Shown: one piece after another, positions 20,873 to 29,316 of the stretch | How the letters are laid out: each line of letters opens with the position of its first letter | Numbering within the stretch: position 1 is the first letter of the stretch | From: Umezawaea beigongshangensis | GTDB lineage: Bacteria > Actinomycetota > Actinomycetes > Mycobacteriales > Pseudonocardiaceae | NCBI RefSeq assembly: GCF_016464305.1 | Contig: NZ_JAEIOJ010000002.1 | Location: forward strand, 248,001 to 312,000 | Length of the DNA stretch: 64,000 nt | Direction of reading: 5' to 3' | Notes under the pieces: model-generated | Database searches by the model: none | What the model was told of the DNA's origin: nothing | The model's input: only the letters and a program-made list of their open reading frames with translations | Translations under genes and position numbers: made by a program

Positions 20873-22486
20873 GTGCTGGATCTGCTGATCGAGGACGCGA
20901 CCGTGCTGACGGTGGACTCCGCCCGGCCGCTGGCCCGCCGGATCGGGGTGTGGAACGGCCTGGTCGTCGGCGTGGACGAGGAGCTGGAGGGCCTCTCCGC
21001 GCGCCGGACCGTGCGGCTGGACGGGGCGACCGTCGTGCCGGGGTTCGTCGACGCGCACACCCACCTGGCGTGGGCGGGCAAGAGCATCGGGGTGCTCGAC
21101 CTGACCGGGACGCACGACCGGGGCGAGGCGCTGGCGGCGCTGGGACGGGCGGCGACGGCGGCGGCGCCGCACGACTGGGTGGAGGTCGCCGGGTACGACC
21201 AGCGCGTCGTCGGCGGCCACCTCGACCGCCGCGAGCTGGACGCCGTCGCCGCCGGGCGCAAGCTGGTGCTCCAGCACGCGTCGGGACACGCGTGCGTGGT
21301 GAGCACCGCCGTGCTCGACCTGCTCCCGGCCGGTGAGCTGACCGCGCTGGGCGAGGACGTGGACCGCGACGAGACCGGTCGACCGACGGGGCTGCTGCTG
21401 GAGCGGGCGCAGCTCGCCGTGCGCCGTGCGCGCTTCCCGCACCCGCTGGGCGAACTCGTCGACGCGATCGAGCGGGCCGGGCGGGTGTGCCTGTCGCAGG
21501 GCGTCACCACGTGCGCCGAGGCGGGGATCGGCGCGGGTCTGATCGGCTACCCGCCGGTGGAGATCGCCGCCTACCAGGAGGCGCGCGACCGGGGCGGGCT
21601 CCCGGTGCGCGTCCAGCTCATGATCGCCGCCGACGCGCTGCACGACCTGGGCGCGCACCCCGGCGACGGCATCGCCCGCGGCCTGGACCTGGGACTGCGC
21701 ACGGGGTTCGGCGACGACGTGCTGAGCGTCGGCGCGATGAAGCTGTGGCTCGACGGCGGCATGATGGCCCGCACCGCCGCGGTGACCGAGCCCTACCTCG
21801 GTGGCGCGGGGTCGGGCCAGTTGCAGGACGACCCGGACGTGCTGCGTCGCACGATCGTCGACGGGCACCGCGCGGGCTGGCAGCTCGCCGTGCACGCCAT
21901 CGGCGACCGCGCGCTCGACCTCGCCCTGGACTCCGTCGCCGAGGCGCTGGCCGCGGCTCCGCGCCCGGACCCGCGGCACCGCGTCGAGCACTGCGGGCTG
22001 GTGCGTCCCGACCAGCTCGCGCGACTGGCGGAACTGGGGCTGACGGCGGTGATCCAGCCGGAGTTCCTGCTGGACAACGGCGACGACTACTCGGAGCTGT
22101 TCGGGCCGCGCCGCGCGGAGTGGCTCTACCGGGGCCGGGCGTTCCTGGACGCGGGGGTGCCGGTGGCGTCCAGCTCGGACCGCCCGGTGGCGGCGGGCGC
22201 ACCGCTGCGCGCGCTGCGGTTCATGGTGGAGCGCCGCTCGGCCAGCGGTCGCGCGGTGGGGGCGGGCGAGGCGATGACGGTGGCCGAGGCGCTGCACGCG
22301 GCGACCCTCGGCGCGGCGCGGGCGTGCCGCCGCGAAGCGGTGTCGGGCAGCGTGGAGCGGGGCAAGCTCGCGGACCTGGTGGTGCTCGACGCCGACCCGG
22401 CCAGGACGCCCGCCGCCGAGCTGGACGGCATCGGGGTGGTGGCGACGCTCGTGGGTGGCGAGGTCCGGCACGGCGCGCTGGACTGA
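20873..22486 (+). CDS. YtcJ-like metal-dependent amidohydrolase
   Basis: A 537-residue amidohydrolase from GTG 20873, six bases after GAGGGGG; GTG 20837 in the same frame is an alternative. It has the N-terminal strand-rich part, the metal motif FVDAHTHLAWAG, the lysine/aspartate region MKLWLDGGMMARTAAVTEPY, a VHAIGDRALDLAL histidine, HRVEHCGLVRPDQL, and SSSDRPVAAGAPL for the last ligand. This order fits amidohydrolase family 3 (YtcJ), which hydrolyses amide or cyclic-amide substrates in the cytoplasm. The substrate is not evident. Confidence 0.9.
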   Translation: MLDLLIEDATVLTVDSARPLARRIGVWNGLVVGVDEELEGLSARRTVRLDGATVVPGFVDAHTHLAWAGKSIGVLDLTGTHDRGEALAALGRAATAAAPHDWVEVAGYDQRVVGGHLDRRELDAVAAGRKLVLQHASGHACVVSTAVLDLLPAGELTALGEDVDRDETGRPTGLLLERAQLAVRRARFPHPLGELVDAIERAGRVCLSQGVTTCAEAGIGAGLIGYPPVEIAAYQEARDRGGLPVRVQLMIAADALHDLGAHPGDGIARGLDLGLRTGFGDDVLSVGAMKLWLDGGMMARTAAVTEPYLGGAGSGQLQDDPDVLRRTIVDGHRAGWQLAVHAIGDRALDLALDSVAEALAAAPRPDPRHRVEHCGLVRPDQLARLAELGLTAVIQPEFLLDNGDDYSELFGPRRAEWLYRGRAFLDAGVPVASSSDRPVAAGAPLRALRFMVERRSASGRAVGAGEAMTVAEALHAATLGAARACRREAVSGSVERGKLADLVVLDADPARTPAAELDGIGVVATLVGGEVRHGALD

Positions 22487-22817
22487 TCCCACGGTCGCCG
22501 CCGCACTTCCCGGTTCTCCCCCGCCGTTCTCCGGAAGAGCGATGTGATCATCGCGCTCACCGCCGCTCGCAACGGCCGCGAGAGTGCTCCGCACTCCTCG
22601 TCGCCCGCCCCGGCGGCGGGGTGCTCACCACACCGGCGGGACGACGCGCACGCGCACGGACAACGGTCGCGCGGATCGACGGGGACGTGGCCGGGAATCG
22701 TCCGCGGTCGACGGCGATCGTCGCCCGACCGCCGCGAAGACGAGCCGCCGAACTGATCGACCTGCCCACGAGAAGCGCATTCCTCCCGATTCCGCCAGCT
22801 CGGGACGAACGCGGCGA
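22487..22817. other. 331-base gene-free stretch
   Basis: Convergent gap between the amidohydrolase and STAS genes. Short open frames here lack coding character. Apart from a small GC-rich hairpin near 22605-22622 I see nothing in it. Confidence 0.5.
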
Positions 22818-23147
22818 TCAGTCGCCGTCGGAACGCGACGGCGGCACCAGCAGGTCGTCCCCCGCGAAGATCTGGATCTCGTCCCGCACGACGCGGCTCA
22901 CCCCGGTCAGGACGAGCGACCCGCCCCGGCCGCGCAGCAGCTGCGCGTACCAGGCGAGCGTCGCCACGCCGCTGGCCGACACGTGCCCGACTCCGCCGAG
23001 GTGCACGACGATCCGCTGCGCGCGTTCCACCGCCCGCTCCAGGTGGTCGCGCAACGCGTCCACGGTGTGCCGGTCGACCTCGCCCGCCAGCCGCAGCAGC
23101 AGGTGGTCACCGGACCCCGGGTCCTCTTCGACGATGAGCGGCGGCAC
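22818..23147 (-). CDS. STAS-domain anti-sigma-factor antagonist
   Basis: A 109-residue single STAS domain: LLLRLAGEVDRHTVDALRDH, RIVVHLGGVGHVSASGVATL, SLVLTGVSRVVRDEIQIF. The serine of SASG stands where RsbV/SpoIIAA proteins are phosphorylated by their kinase partner. The dephosphorylated form should bind an RsbW-like anti-sigma kinase and free a sigma factor. The ATPase gene immediately upstream on the same strand (23242-23670, 94-base gap) is a natural partner. GTG 23147 is the likely start. Confidence 0.88.
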   Translation of the reverse strand: MPPLIVEEDPGSGDHLLLRLAGEVDRHTVDALRDHLERAVERAQRIVVHLGGVGHVSASGVATLAWYAQLLRGRGGSLVLTGVSRVVRDEIQIFAGDDLLVPPSRSDGD

Positions 23148-23241
23148 GGGGCGAGCCTAGGAGCGGGGACCGGCTTCCCGCGGCCCCCGCGAACGGTGTT
23201 CAACGACAGTTCTTCCACCGTCCAGACGGGCCGGTCGCCGT

Positions 23242-23670
23242 TCAGCGGGAGCGCGGAGCGAAGGGCGCTCCCATCACGGGCAGCAGCGCCCACACGACCT
23301 TGCCCCCGGCCTCCGAGCGCACGCCCCAGGCGGTCGTCAGCTCCTCCAGCACCTGCACGCCGCGCCCGCCCCACGCCCCGCCGGACGGGCCGGTCTGCCG
23401 GGGCGGACGGGGATCGCGGTCGGCGACCTCCACGTGCACCCCCGCGTCGGACCGCACGACGCGCAGCTCCAGCGCGCCGGCCGTGTGCTGGAGCGCGTTG
23501 GCCACCAGCTCCTCCACGACGAGCAGCACGTCGACCAGCGTGTGGACGTCCACCTCGCCCGACAGCTGACCGCGCACCCAGCGGCGCACCCGCTGCTGCT
23601 CCGGAGCGTCGACCAGGGACAGTCGACGCACGGTCACCGCCGTGCCGGTCTCGTCGCGCACCTCTGTCAC
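23242..23670 (-). CDS. RsbW-like ATPase (anti-sigma regulatory kinase)
   Basis: A 142-residue HATPase_c protein from GTG 23670, five bases after GGGAGG. The N box is VVEELVANALQHTAGALELR; the G boxes are HVEVADRDPRPPRQ and GGRGVQVLEELTTAWGV. This is the stand-alone ATPase type common in actinobacteria, acting as anti-sigma kinase or as a regulator of development. Likely partner: the STAS protein encoded just downstream. A GGGTAG element lies upstream, without a matching -35. Confidence 0.9.
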   Translation of the reverse strand: MTEVRDETGTAVTVRRLSLVDAPEQQRVRRWVRGQLSGEVDVHTLVDVLLVVEELVANALQHTAGALELRVVRSDAGVHVEVADRDPRPPRQTGPSGGAWGGRGVQVLEELTTAWGVRSEAGGKVVWALLPVMGAPFAPRSR

Positions 23671-23812
23671 AGCCACCTCCCGCGCGCACCCGTCGCTCGG
23701 GGCCGACGTAGAGGCTACCCAACGCGAGCACCCGCGGGACACGTCGCGTTCGCCACCCGTTCAGCTCACCGCCGACGAGGGCGGGGCCGGACGCCGGCCC
23801 CGCCCAGTCGCC

Positions 23813-24523
23813 TCAGACCGCGCGAGCGCGCACCGGGAGGTCGCGCACCAGCGACCAGGTGACCGCCAGCCCCACCGCCCAGCTCACCGCGCACAGCAGC
23901 AGCACCACCGCGGTCGGCACGCTCCCCCAGGAACCGAGCGTCGGCAGGAAGGGCAGCGAGTTCGACCCGTTCACCGCCAGACCGGGCGGAAGGATCAGGG
24001 CGACGCCCACCGGGACCACCACCAGGCCACCGCCTCCGAGCCGGTCGAACCCGGCGGCCACCATCGCGCCCACCACCATCCACACCGCGAACACCGCCCA
24101 GTGCGCCCAGACGATCGCCGGGAAGTCGGTGGCCGAGCTGAACGTGCCCTGCTCACCGAGCCGCTGCGTCCAGTCCATCGCCCGGTACAGCAGGAACTCC
24201 AGTCCGAACCCCACGGCGACCAGCAGCGCGGCCGCACCGGACACCACGAGCGTCACCACGGCCGCCTGCGCCGCGAACTCCCGCCGGGTGCGGCCGTGGG
24301 CGATCACCGCGGGCAGCACGTCGTGGACCGCGTAGTAGCCCAGGCCGAACAGGAACCAGCGTCCCGCCTGCACCGAGGCCACGTTCCACCCGCTGATCGT
24401 GACCTCGCGCCAGATCGACACCACCGGCACGAGCACGGCGACGAACACCAGGGCCGCCGCCCACACCACCACCAGGACCGAGACGAGGGCGCGGCACAGC
24501 ACCCTGAGGACTGGCCACTTCAT
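23813..24523 (-). CDS. ABC-transporter membrane subunit (putative permease)
   Basis: A 236-residue protein with six likely membrane helices and no recognisable enzyme motif. ATG 24523 is preceded by GGAGGAG and overlaps the ATPase stop as ATGA, so the two are translated together. By position it is the permease of a YtrA-regulated ABC transporter, the sole membrane subunit, presumably acting as a homodimer. The sequence resembles no permease family I can name; export of an antimicrobial or a cell-wall-active compound is the usual role of such operons. Confidence 0.82.
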   Translation of the reverse strand: MKWPVLRVLCRALVSVLVVVWAAALVFVAVLVPVVSIWREVTISGWNVASVQAGRWFLFGLGYYAVHDVLPAVIAHGRTRREFAAQAAVVTLVVSGAAALLVAVGFGLEFLLYRAMDWTQRLGEQGTFSSATDFPAIVWAHWAVFAVWMVVGAMVAAGFDRLGGGGLVVVPVGVALILPPGLAVNGSNSLPFLPTLGSWGSVPTAVVLLLCAVSWAVGLAVTWSLVRDLPVRARAV

Positions 24524-25404
24524 CGCGCTCCTCCAGCGGGCTCGGTCAAGTGCACGAACAGGTCCTGCAGGGCGATCGGGCGCAGGTCGAGCCCCTCGGC
24601 ACGAGCGCGGTCGCGCCGCGCGCCGTCCAGCTCGCCGAACACGGCCGCCTCCTTCGTGCGCCCCAGCTCCCGCTGCTCCAGCACGGTGAGCCCGGCGACG
24701 AACCGGTCGACCGCCTCCGCCTCGCCGACGACCGACGTGCCGCGCGAGCGCAGCGCGTCGACCTCCTCGTGCAGCACCAGACGGCCCGAGTCGATGATCA
24801 CGATCTCCTCCAGCACCGCCGCCAGCTCCTCGATCAGGTGCGTCGAGACGATCACCGTGCGCGGCGCGGCGGCGAAGTCCGCCAGCAGCGCGTCGTAGAA
24901 CTTGTAGCGCGACGGCGCGTCCATCCCCAGGTGCGCCTCGTCGAACATCGTCAGCGGAGCCCTGCTGGCGAGGCCCAGCACGACGCCGAACGCCGACCGC
25001 TTCCCCAGCGACAGCTCGCCGAACTTCGCGTCGAGCGGCAGTTCGAACAGGTCCATCAGCTCCACCGCGCGGTCCGGGTCCCAGCTCTCGCGCAGGGTCG
25101 CCGCCTGGAGCAGCGCGTGCTCGAGCCGGTCCGACGTGCCGACCGCGTCGCCGGTGTGCCGCACCAGGCACACCCGGCGGGTGGCGCGGCCGTTCTCGAA
25201 CACCGGCTCGCCGTCGATCCGCACCGTGCCCGCACTGGCCCTGCGGTGCGCGCCCACGACGGACAGCAGACTCGTCTTGCCCGACCCGTTGCGCCCCAGC
25301 AACCCGTAGATCTTGTCCCCCGCCAGCGAGAAGGACAGGTCGTCCACCGCGGTCACGGCGCCGTAGCGCACGGAGACACCCTCGACGTCCACCCGCGCCC
25401 CCAT
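24520..25404 (-). CDS. ABC transporter ATP-binding protein
   Basis: A 294-residue ATPase. Walker A is LLGRNGSGKTSLLS (near residue 37), the Q loop follows, the signature is atypical as FGELSLGKRSAFGVVLGLA (LSLGK instead of LSGGQ), Walker B is LTMFDEAHLGMD, and the switch histidine is in VIVSTHLIEEL. FDEAHLG also departs from the usual DEPT. This resembles YtrB-type ATPases. ATG 25404 shares one base with the regulator stop, and the permease follows with a four-base overlap. Confidence 0.92.
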   Translation of the reverse strand: MGARVDVEGVSVRYGAVTAVDDLSFSLAGDKIYGLLGRNGSGKTSLLSVVGAHRRASAGTVRIDGEPVFENGRATRRVCLVRHTGDAVGTSDRLEHALLQAATLRESWDPDRAVELMDLFELPLDAKFGELSLGKRSAFGVVLGLASRAPLTMFDEAHLGMDAPSRYKFYDALLADFAAAPRTVIVSTHLIEELAAVLEEIVIIDSGRLVLHEEVDALRSRGTSVVGEAEAVDRFVAGLTVLEQRELGRTKEAAVFGELDGARRDRARAEGLDLRPIALQDLFVHLTEPAGGAR

Positions 25405-25769
25405 CACACCTCCCCGTTCTCGAACTGCTCGATCCGGCGCACGACGTCGCCCAGCGGGACACCGACGGACCTCGCCTCGACCACCATCGGGTCCACGAAC
25501 TCGCTGAAGAAGGTCTCCCTGCCCTGCGCCCGCAGCATCTCGCGGGCCTGCTCGCTCACGAACATCCCGATCCCCCGTTTCTTGTAGAGCACGCCCTCGT
25601 CCACGAGCTGCTGGAACGCCTTGGCAGCCGTGGCCGGGTTGATCCGGTAGAACGCGGCGTACTGGTTGGTGGACATGACCTGCTCGTCCGCCTTCAGCAC
25701 CCCGCTGCGCACGTCGGCCTTGATCCGCTCGGCGATCTGCCGGTAGATCGGGCTCCGATCGTCGAACAT
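25404..25769 (-). CDS. GntR-family regulator, YtrA subfamily
   Basis: A 121-residue regulator with a GntR winged helix (PIYRQIAERIKADVRSGVLK, NQYAAFYRINPATAAKAFQQ, LVDEGVLYKKRGIGMFV) and only a short helical tail, as in YtrA. ATG 25769 is preferred over GTG 25775 because AGGGG is seven bases upstream. It is first in the operon with the ABC ATPase and permease and should repress it until an antibiotic-like inducer appears. Confidence 0.92.
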   Translation of the reverse strand: MFDDRSPIYRQIAERIKADVRSGVLKADEQVMSTNQYAAFYRINPATAAKAFQQLVDEGVLYKKRGIGMFVSEQAREMLRAQGRETFFSEFVDPMVVEARSVGVPLGDVVRRIEQFENGEV

Positions 25770-25781
25770 CGCCACACCCCT

Positions 25782-25805
25782 GGTTCATTACTTATGTGAA
25801 GAACC
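25782..25805 (-). promoter_or_regulatory. Candidate YtrA operator
   Basis: An imperfect inverted repeat GGTTC...GAACC with an inner TTCA...TGAA lies 13 bases upstream of the GntR start. It is AT-rich against its surroundings. A weak promoter TTGAGG-N18-TACGGT reads into it on the minus strand. Confidence 0.4.
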
Positions 25806-26268
25806 GTAGCACCAGAGAACCACGCACCTCAAGGTGAATTCGTTTCGACCTACACTGACGTCATTGTGGCCAGTGGCCACACGGGGAACGCGCCGACGAC
25901 ACGCACGGCCCGAACGCCGGTCCGGGCAGCGGGGCCGTGCCGCAGGGGGCGCGGCGCACCGCAGTCGGCGAGCGTGCGGCACTTCCTCACCGGCGCGACC
26001 CCGCGGCACGACGACGGTCAGTCCGAAGTGGACGATGCACCGGCCGGGGCCGAGCTGCGGCCGTCCCGCGCCGCGTTCGTGGCGGATCTCCCCGCAACGT
26101 CACCGGGAAGTTCCGGCACGCGTTCCCCGACGGCACCGCGGCGGGGGTGCGCCCGCCGTGAGCGCGCGACAGCCGGGACGCCCGCTCCCGAACGTCCTCT
26201 TCGGACGGACGCGCGGGATCGCGGTGCGCCGGCGGTCGACTCGTGGTGCTCGAACGGTGAACTCGTGG
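25806..26268. other. Gene-free stretch with a 17-bp perfect palindrome
   Basis: No open frame here has convincing coding character. At 25865-25881 there is TGTGGCCA-G-TGGCCACA, a perfect palindrome with one central base, preceded by a relatively AT-rich TACACTGACGTCATTG. The position upstream of the GntR/ABC operon suggests a second operator or a promoter for an unseen transcript. Confidence 0.5.
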
Positions 26269-27153
26269 TCAGTACCGGTTCTTGACCTCGGTCAGGAAGC
26301 GGCGGGTGTGGTCCGGGGTCTCCGCGTCGACCATCAGGCGGTCGAACACGCGGCTGTAGACCTCCAGCTCGTCGCGCTTGTCCAGGTACATCGCGCCGGA
26401 GAGGTGCTCGATGTAGACGATGTCGGGCAGTTCCGCCTCGGCGAAGCGCAGCAGCGTGAACGGGCCCTCCGCCGCGTAGCCGCTCAGCGCGTACGGCACG
26501 ACCTGGAGCACGACGTGCGGCAGCTTCGTCATCTCCAGCAGGTGGTCGATCTGCTCGATCATGCCCTCGCGTCCGCCGATGGGCCGGTGCAGCACGGACT
26601 CGTCGATGACGGCCCACAGCCGCGGCGCGGTCGGCTTGGCCAGGATCTTCTGCCGCCGCATCCGCAGGGTGATCCGCCGCTCGATCTCCGGAGAGGACAT
26701 GTCCGGCCTGCCGTGGCTCGCGACCGCCCGCGCGTACCTCTCGGTCTGGAGCAGACCGGGCACGAACTGCAACTCGTAGGTGAGGATGCGCTCGGCCGCC
26801 TCCTCCAGGCCCACGAAGTCCTGGAACCAGTCGGGCATGAGGTCGGTGAAGCGGTGCCACCAGCCCGGTTCGTTGGAGCGCTTGACCATGCCGAGGAACT
26901 GCTCCCGCTGGACGGGGTCGGTCACCCCGTACATGGTGAGCAGATCGGCGACGTCGCGCTCCTTGAGCCCGACCCGGCCCAGCTCCAGACGGCTGATCTT
27001 GGACTCGGAGCCGCGGATCGAGTAGCCGGCGTCGGCGCGCGTGATGTCGGCGGCCTCGCGCAGCCGGCGCAGCTGCGATCCGAGGACGATGCGCAGAGCA
27101 GTGGGTCCGCCGCTGTGATCGTCGGCGGGGGTCGGTGGTTCAACCGAGGCCAC
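26269..27153 (-). CDS. XRE-family regulator with DUF5753 domain
   Basis: A 294-residue protein from GTG 27153, five bases after GAAGGAG. N-terminal helix-turn-helix: LGSQLRRLREAADITRADAG, SIRGSESKISRLELGRVGLK. The DUF5753 domain starts around residue 110 (RILTYELQFVPGLLQTERYA) and includes ERRITLRMRRQKILAKPTAP. Such proteins are abundant in Streptomyces and relatives and often work with a small DUF397 protein; none is found here. The divergent neighbour is a DUF574 methyltransferase gene, a common arrangement. Confidence 0.95.
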   Translation of the reverse strand: MASVEPPTPADDHSGGPTALRIVLGSQLRRLREAADITRADAGYSIRGSESKISRLELGRVGLKERDVADLLTMYGVTDPVQREQFLGMVKRSNEPGWWHRFTDLMPDWFQDFVGLEEAAERILTYELQFVPGLLQTERYARAVASHGRPDMSSPEIERRITLRMRRQKILAKPTAPRLWAVIDESVLHRPIGGREGMIEQIDHLLEMTKLPHVVLQVVPYALSGYAAEGPFTLLRFAEAELPDIVYIEHLSGAMYLDKRDELEVYSRVFDRLMVDAETPDHTRRFLTEVKNRY

Positions 27154-27383
27154 TGCCACTCCTTCCGCGGGTCCAACGGTGTGCGTCCGGCAGTCGGGGC
27201 ACGCTTCTACCCGATCGGCGGTTGCCACCGGGCGTCCGGATTCGACTCAATCACTGATCGTGCACCACAGCCACTCGTGATCGACCACGCGCCCGGTGTT
27301 GGCCCGTCGCCCCCACGTGCTAACGCTAAGCGTCGCGTGATGTGATGCACAAACTTCCGCGATCATCGACGTTCTGTGAGGCC

Positions 27384-28223
27384 ATGATGCCCGGTAGCAC
27401 CAACTCCCCCGACGCGGCCGCACCAGTGCACATCGACACCACGAAGGCCAGCATCGCCAGGGTGTACGACGCCTTTCTCAACGGCAAGGACAACTACGAG
27501 GTCGACCGCGAAGTGCTGCGACGCGTGCAGAGCGTCGCCCCCGAGGCGGCTCAGCTGGCCGTCGACAACCGCGGCTTCCTGATCCGCGCCACCAGGTTCG
27601 TGGCCAGCCAAACCGGCATCACCCAGTACCTCGACTGCGGCTCCGGACTTCCCACCGCGGAGAACACCCACCAGGTGGCCCAGCGGATTCAACCGGATGC
27701 CAGGGTGGTGTACGTGGACAACGACCCGGTGGTGCTGGCCCACGGGCGCGCGCTGCTGGAGGAGAACGACCAGACCCACTTCAGCGCGGCGGACATCTTC
27801 AACCCGGCGGAGATCCTGAACGACGACGTGGTGCGCAGGCACCTGGACTTCTCCGAGCCGATCGCGCTGTTCCAGATGGGCACGCTGCACCACTACGACG
27901 GCGAGCGTCCGCCGAGCGACATCATGCGCGAGTACGTCGAGGCGCTGCCCTCCGGTTCCTACGTGGGACTGACCCACTTCTTCGACCCGGAGACCGAGCA
28001 GCACAGCAGGCTCTCCCGCCGCATGGAGGAGATGTTCCTGCACAGCCCGATGGGCACGGGTGTCTTCCGCACCCGCACCGAGATCGAGGGCATGCTCCCC
28101 GGTCTCGACCTCGTGTCGCCCGGTCTGGTGCTGTGCGCCGACTGGTGGCCGGACGGTCCGCGGGTGAAGCCGCTGGACGAGGTGTCCTACTGCATCGTCG
28201 GGGCCGTCGGCCGCAAGCCCTGA
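27384..28223 (+). CDS. DUF574 SAM-dependent methyltransferase
   Basis: A 279-residue protein of the actinobacterial DUF574 family (PF04672). Landmarks are ASIARVYDAFLNGKDNYEVD at the start, the SAM loop YLDCGSGLPTAENTHQVAQR, the acidic VVYVDNDPVVLAHGRALL, and FQMGTLHHYDGERPPSDI. Members often neighbour XRE/DUF5753 genes, as here, and methylate unknown small molecules. ATG 27384 or 27387 could start translation. The 230-base divergent gap contains the palindrome ACGCT-A-AGCGT at 27323-27333. Confidence 0.92.
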   Translation: MMPGSTNSPDAAAPVHIDTTKASIARVYDAFLNGKDNYEVDREVLRRVQSVAPEAAQLAVDNRGFLIRATRFVASQTGITQYLDCGSGLPTAENTHQVAQRIQPDARVVYVDNDPVVLAHGRALLEENDQTHFSAADIFNPAEILNDDVVRRHLDFSEPIALFQMGTLHHYDGERPPSDIMREYVEALPSGSYVGLTHFFDPETEQHSRLSRRMEEMFLHSPMGTGVFRTRTEIEGMLPGLDLVSPGLVLCADWWPDGPRVKPLDEVSYCIVGAVGRKP

Positions 28224-28245
28224 CGACGCGCAGGACCTCCGGCCC

Positions 28246-29235
28246 CTACGGCCTGCGGTGGCGGGGGCCGGCGGGGCCGCGCGGCACCGTCCGCTCGGCA
28301 CCGCCCGGAAGTGCCCCGGTCGCCGCGCCGCCCCTCCTGAGCCGGACGAACTGAGCCGCCACGAGCGCCGACAGCGCCAGCACCACCAGCAGCAGGACCG
28401 CGGTTCCCGCGACCGGGCCGCCGGACGTGCTGGGCGTCGTCACGTCGAACACCGCGCTCAGCACGATCCCGCACTCCGCGCGCAGCACCTGCTGTCCCGA
28501 GGGGACGTCGGCGAGCCGCACGGAGGTGTCGAACGCGCCCCGGTCGTCCGCGGTCGTCTCGCCGACCCGCCCGTCCTGCACGGTGAGCCGGACCGGGGCC
28601 AGCGGCGCGCACCCGCTCCCCCGCACGGCGAGCGTCCCGCCCAGCTGGACGTCGGTCGAGGTGAGCACCAGGGCCGCGGCGGACGGCGTGCGGGACGACG
28701 GGGCCGGAGCCCGTGCCGCGGTCGTGCTCGTCGTGGCCGGCGTGCTCGTCGTGGTCGGCGAACTCGTCGTGGCCGTGGCCGTGGTCGTGGTCGTGACCGG
28801 TGGCGGTGTCGTCGTCGGTGGTGGCGGGGCGGTCGTCAGCCGTGGCGGCAGCTGTGGCGAGGGCTGCGTGGTGACCGGCGTCGGTGGGGCGGTGACCTCG
28901 AAGCGGGCGGACGCGCCGTCGCCGCACCGAGAGACCACCCGCACCTCGTGCCCTCCCGGCACCTCGCCCCGCGGCACGGCCGTGGTGAGCACGCCCCGCT
29001 GCGCGTCGTGCGACGCGGCGATCGCGTCGTCGTCCCAGAGCACGACGACGCCGCCCCGGCAGCGGTCGAAACCGTCCCAGGAGACGTCGAACCGGGAGCC
29101 GACCGGACCCGTCGCGGGGTTGACCGCCACCCGCGCCGACTGTCCGAGGGCCGAGGGCGGCGACGAGATCAGCGTCGACACGACCGCGGCGGCGAGGAGC
29201 ACCGCTCCGCCGACCGTCCTGGATGCCCCTGGCAC
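28246..29235 (-). CDS. Exported wall-associated protein with Thr/Pro-rich stalk
   Basis: A 329-residue protein from GTG 29235 after GGGGG. A signal peptide ends near residue 31 (PPSALGQ). Two beta-rich Ig-like domains (35-115 and 190-265) flank a low-complexity T/P stalk (120-170). A C-terminal helix (about 275-298) followed by an R-rich tail anchors it in the membrane. The stalk should span the cell wall and may be glycosylated. No LPxTG motif is present. Function unknown. Confidence 0.85.
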   Translation of the reverse strand: MPGASRTVGGAVLLAAAVVSTLISSPPSALGQSARVAVNPATGPVGSRFDVSWDGFDRCRGGVVVLWDDDAIAASHDAQRGVLTTAVPRGEVPGGHEVRVVSRCGDGASARFEVTAPPTPVTTQPSPQLPPRLTTAPPPPTTTPPPVTTTTTATATTSSPTTTSTPATTSTTAARAPAPSSRTPSAAALVLTSTDVQLGGTLAVRGSGCAPLAPVRLTVQDGRVGETTADDRGAFDTSVRLADVPSGQQVLRAECGIVLSAVFDVTTPSTSGGPVAGTAVLLLVVLALSALVAAQFVRLRRGGAATGALPGGAERTVPRGPAGPRHRRP

Positions 29236-29316
29236 GTGATCCCCCTGGCTGCGCGACCCGAGCGGACGCGGAAGATAACATGCGCTTCCCGCACCGGGTG
29301 CATCTCAGGAGTGAGC

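Noticed and set aside
25866-26285. A 139-codon plus-strand frame near the XRE regulator, considered as a missing DUF397 partner
   Set aside because: None of the DUF397 hallmarks (W-R-K-S-S-Y-S-type start, V-R-D-S-K) is present and it overlaps the end of the XRE gene.
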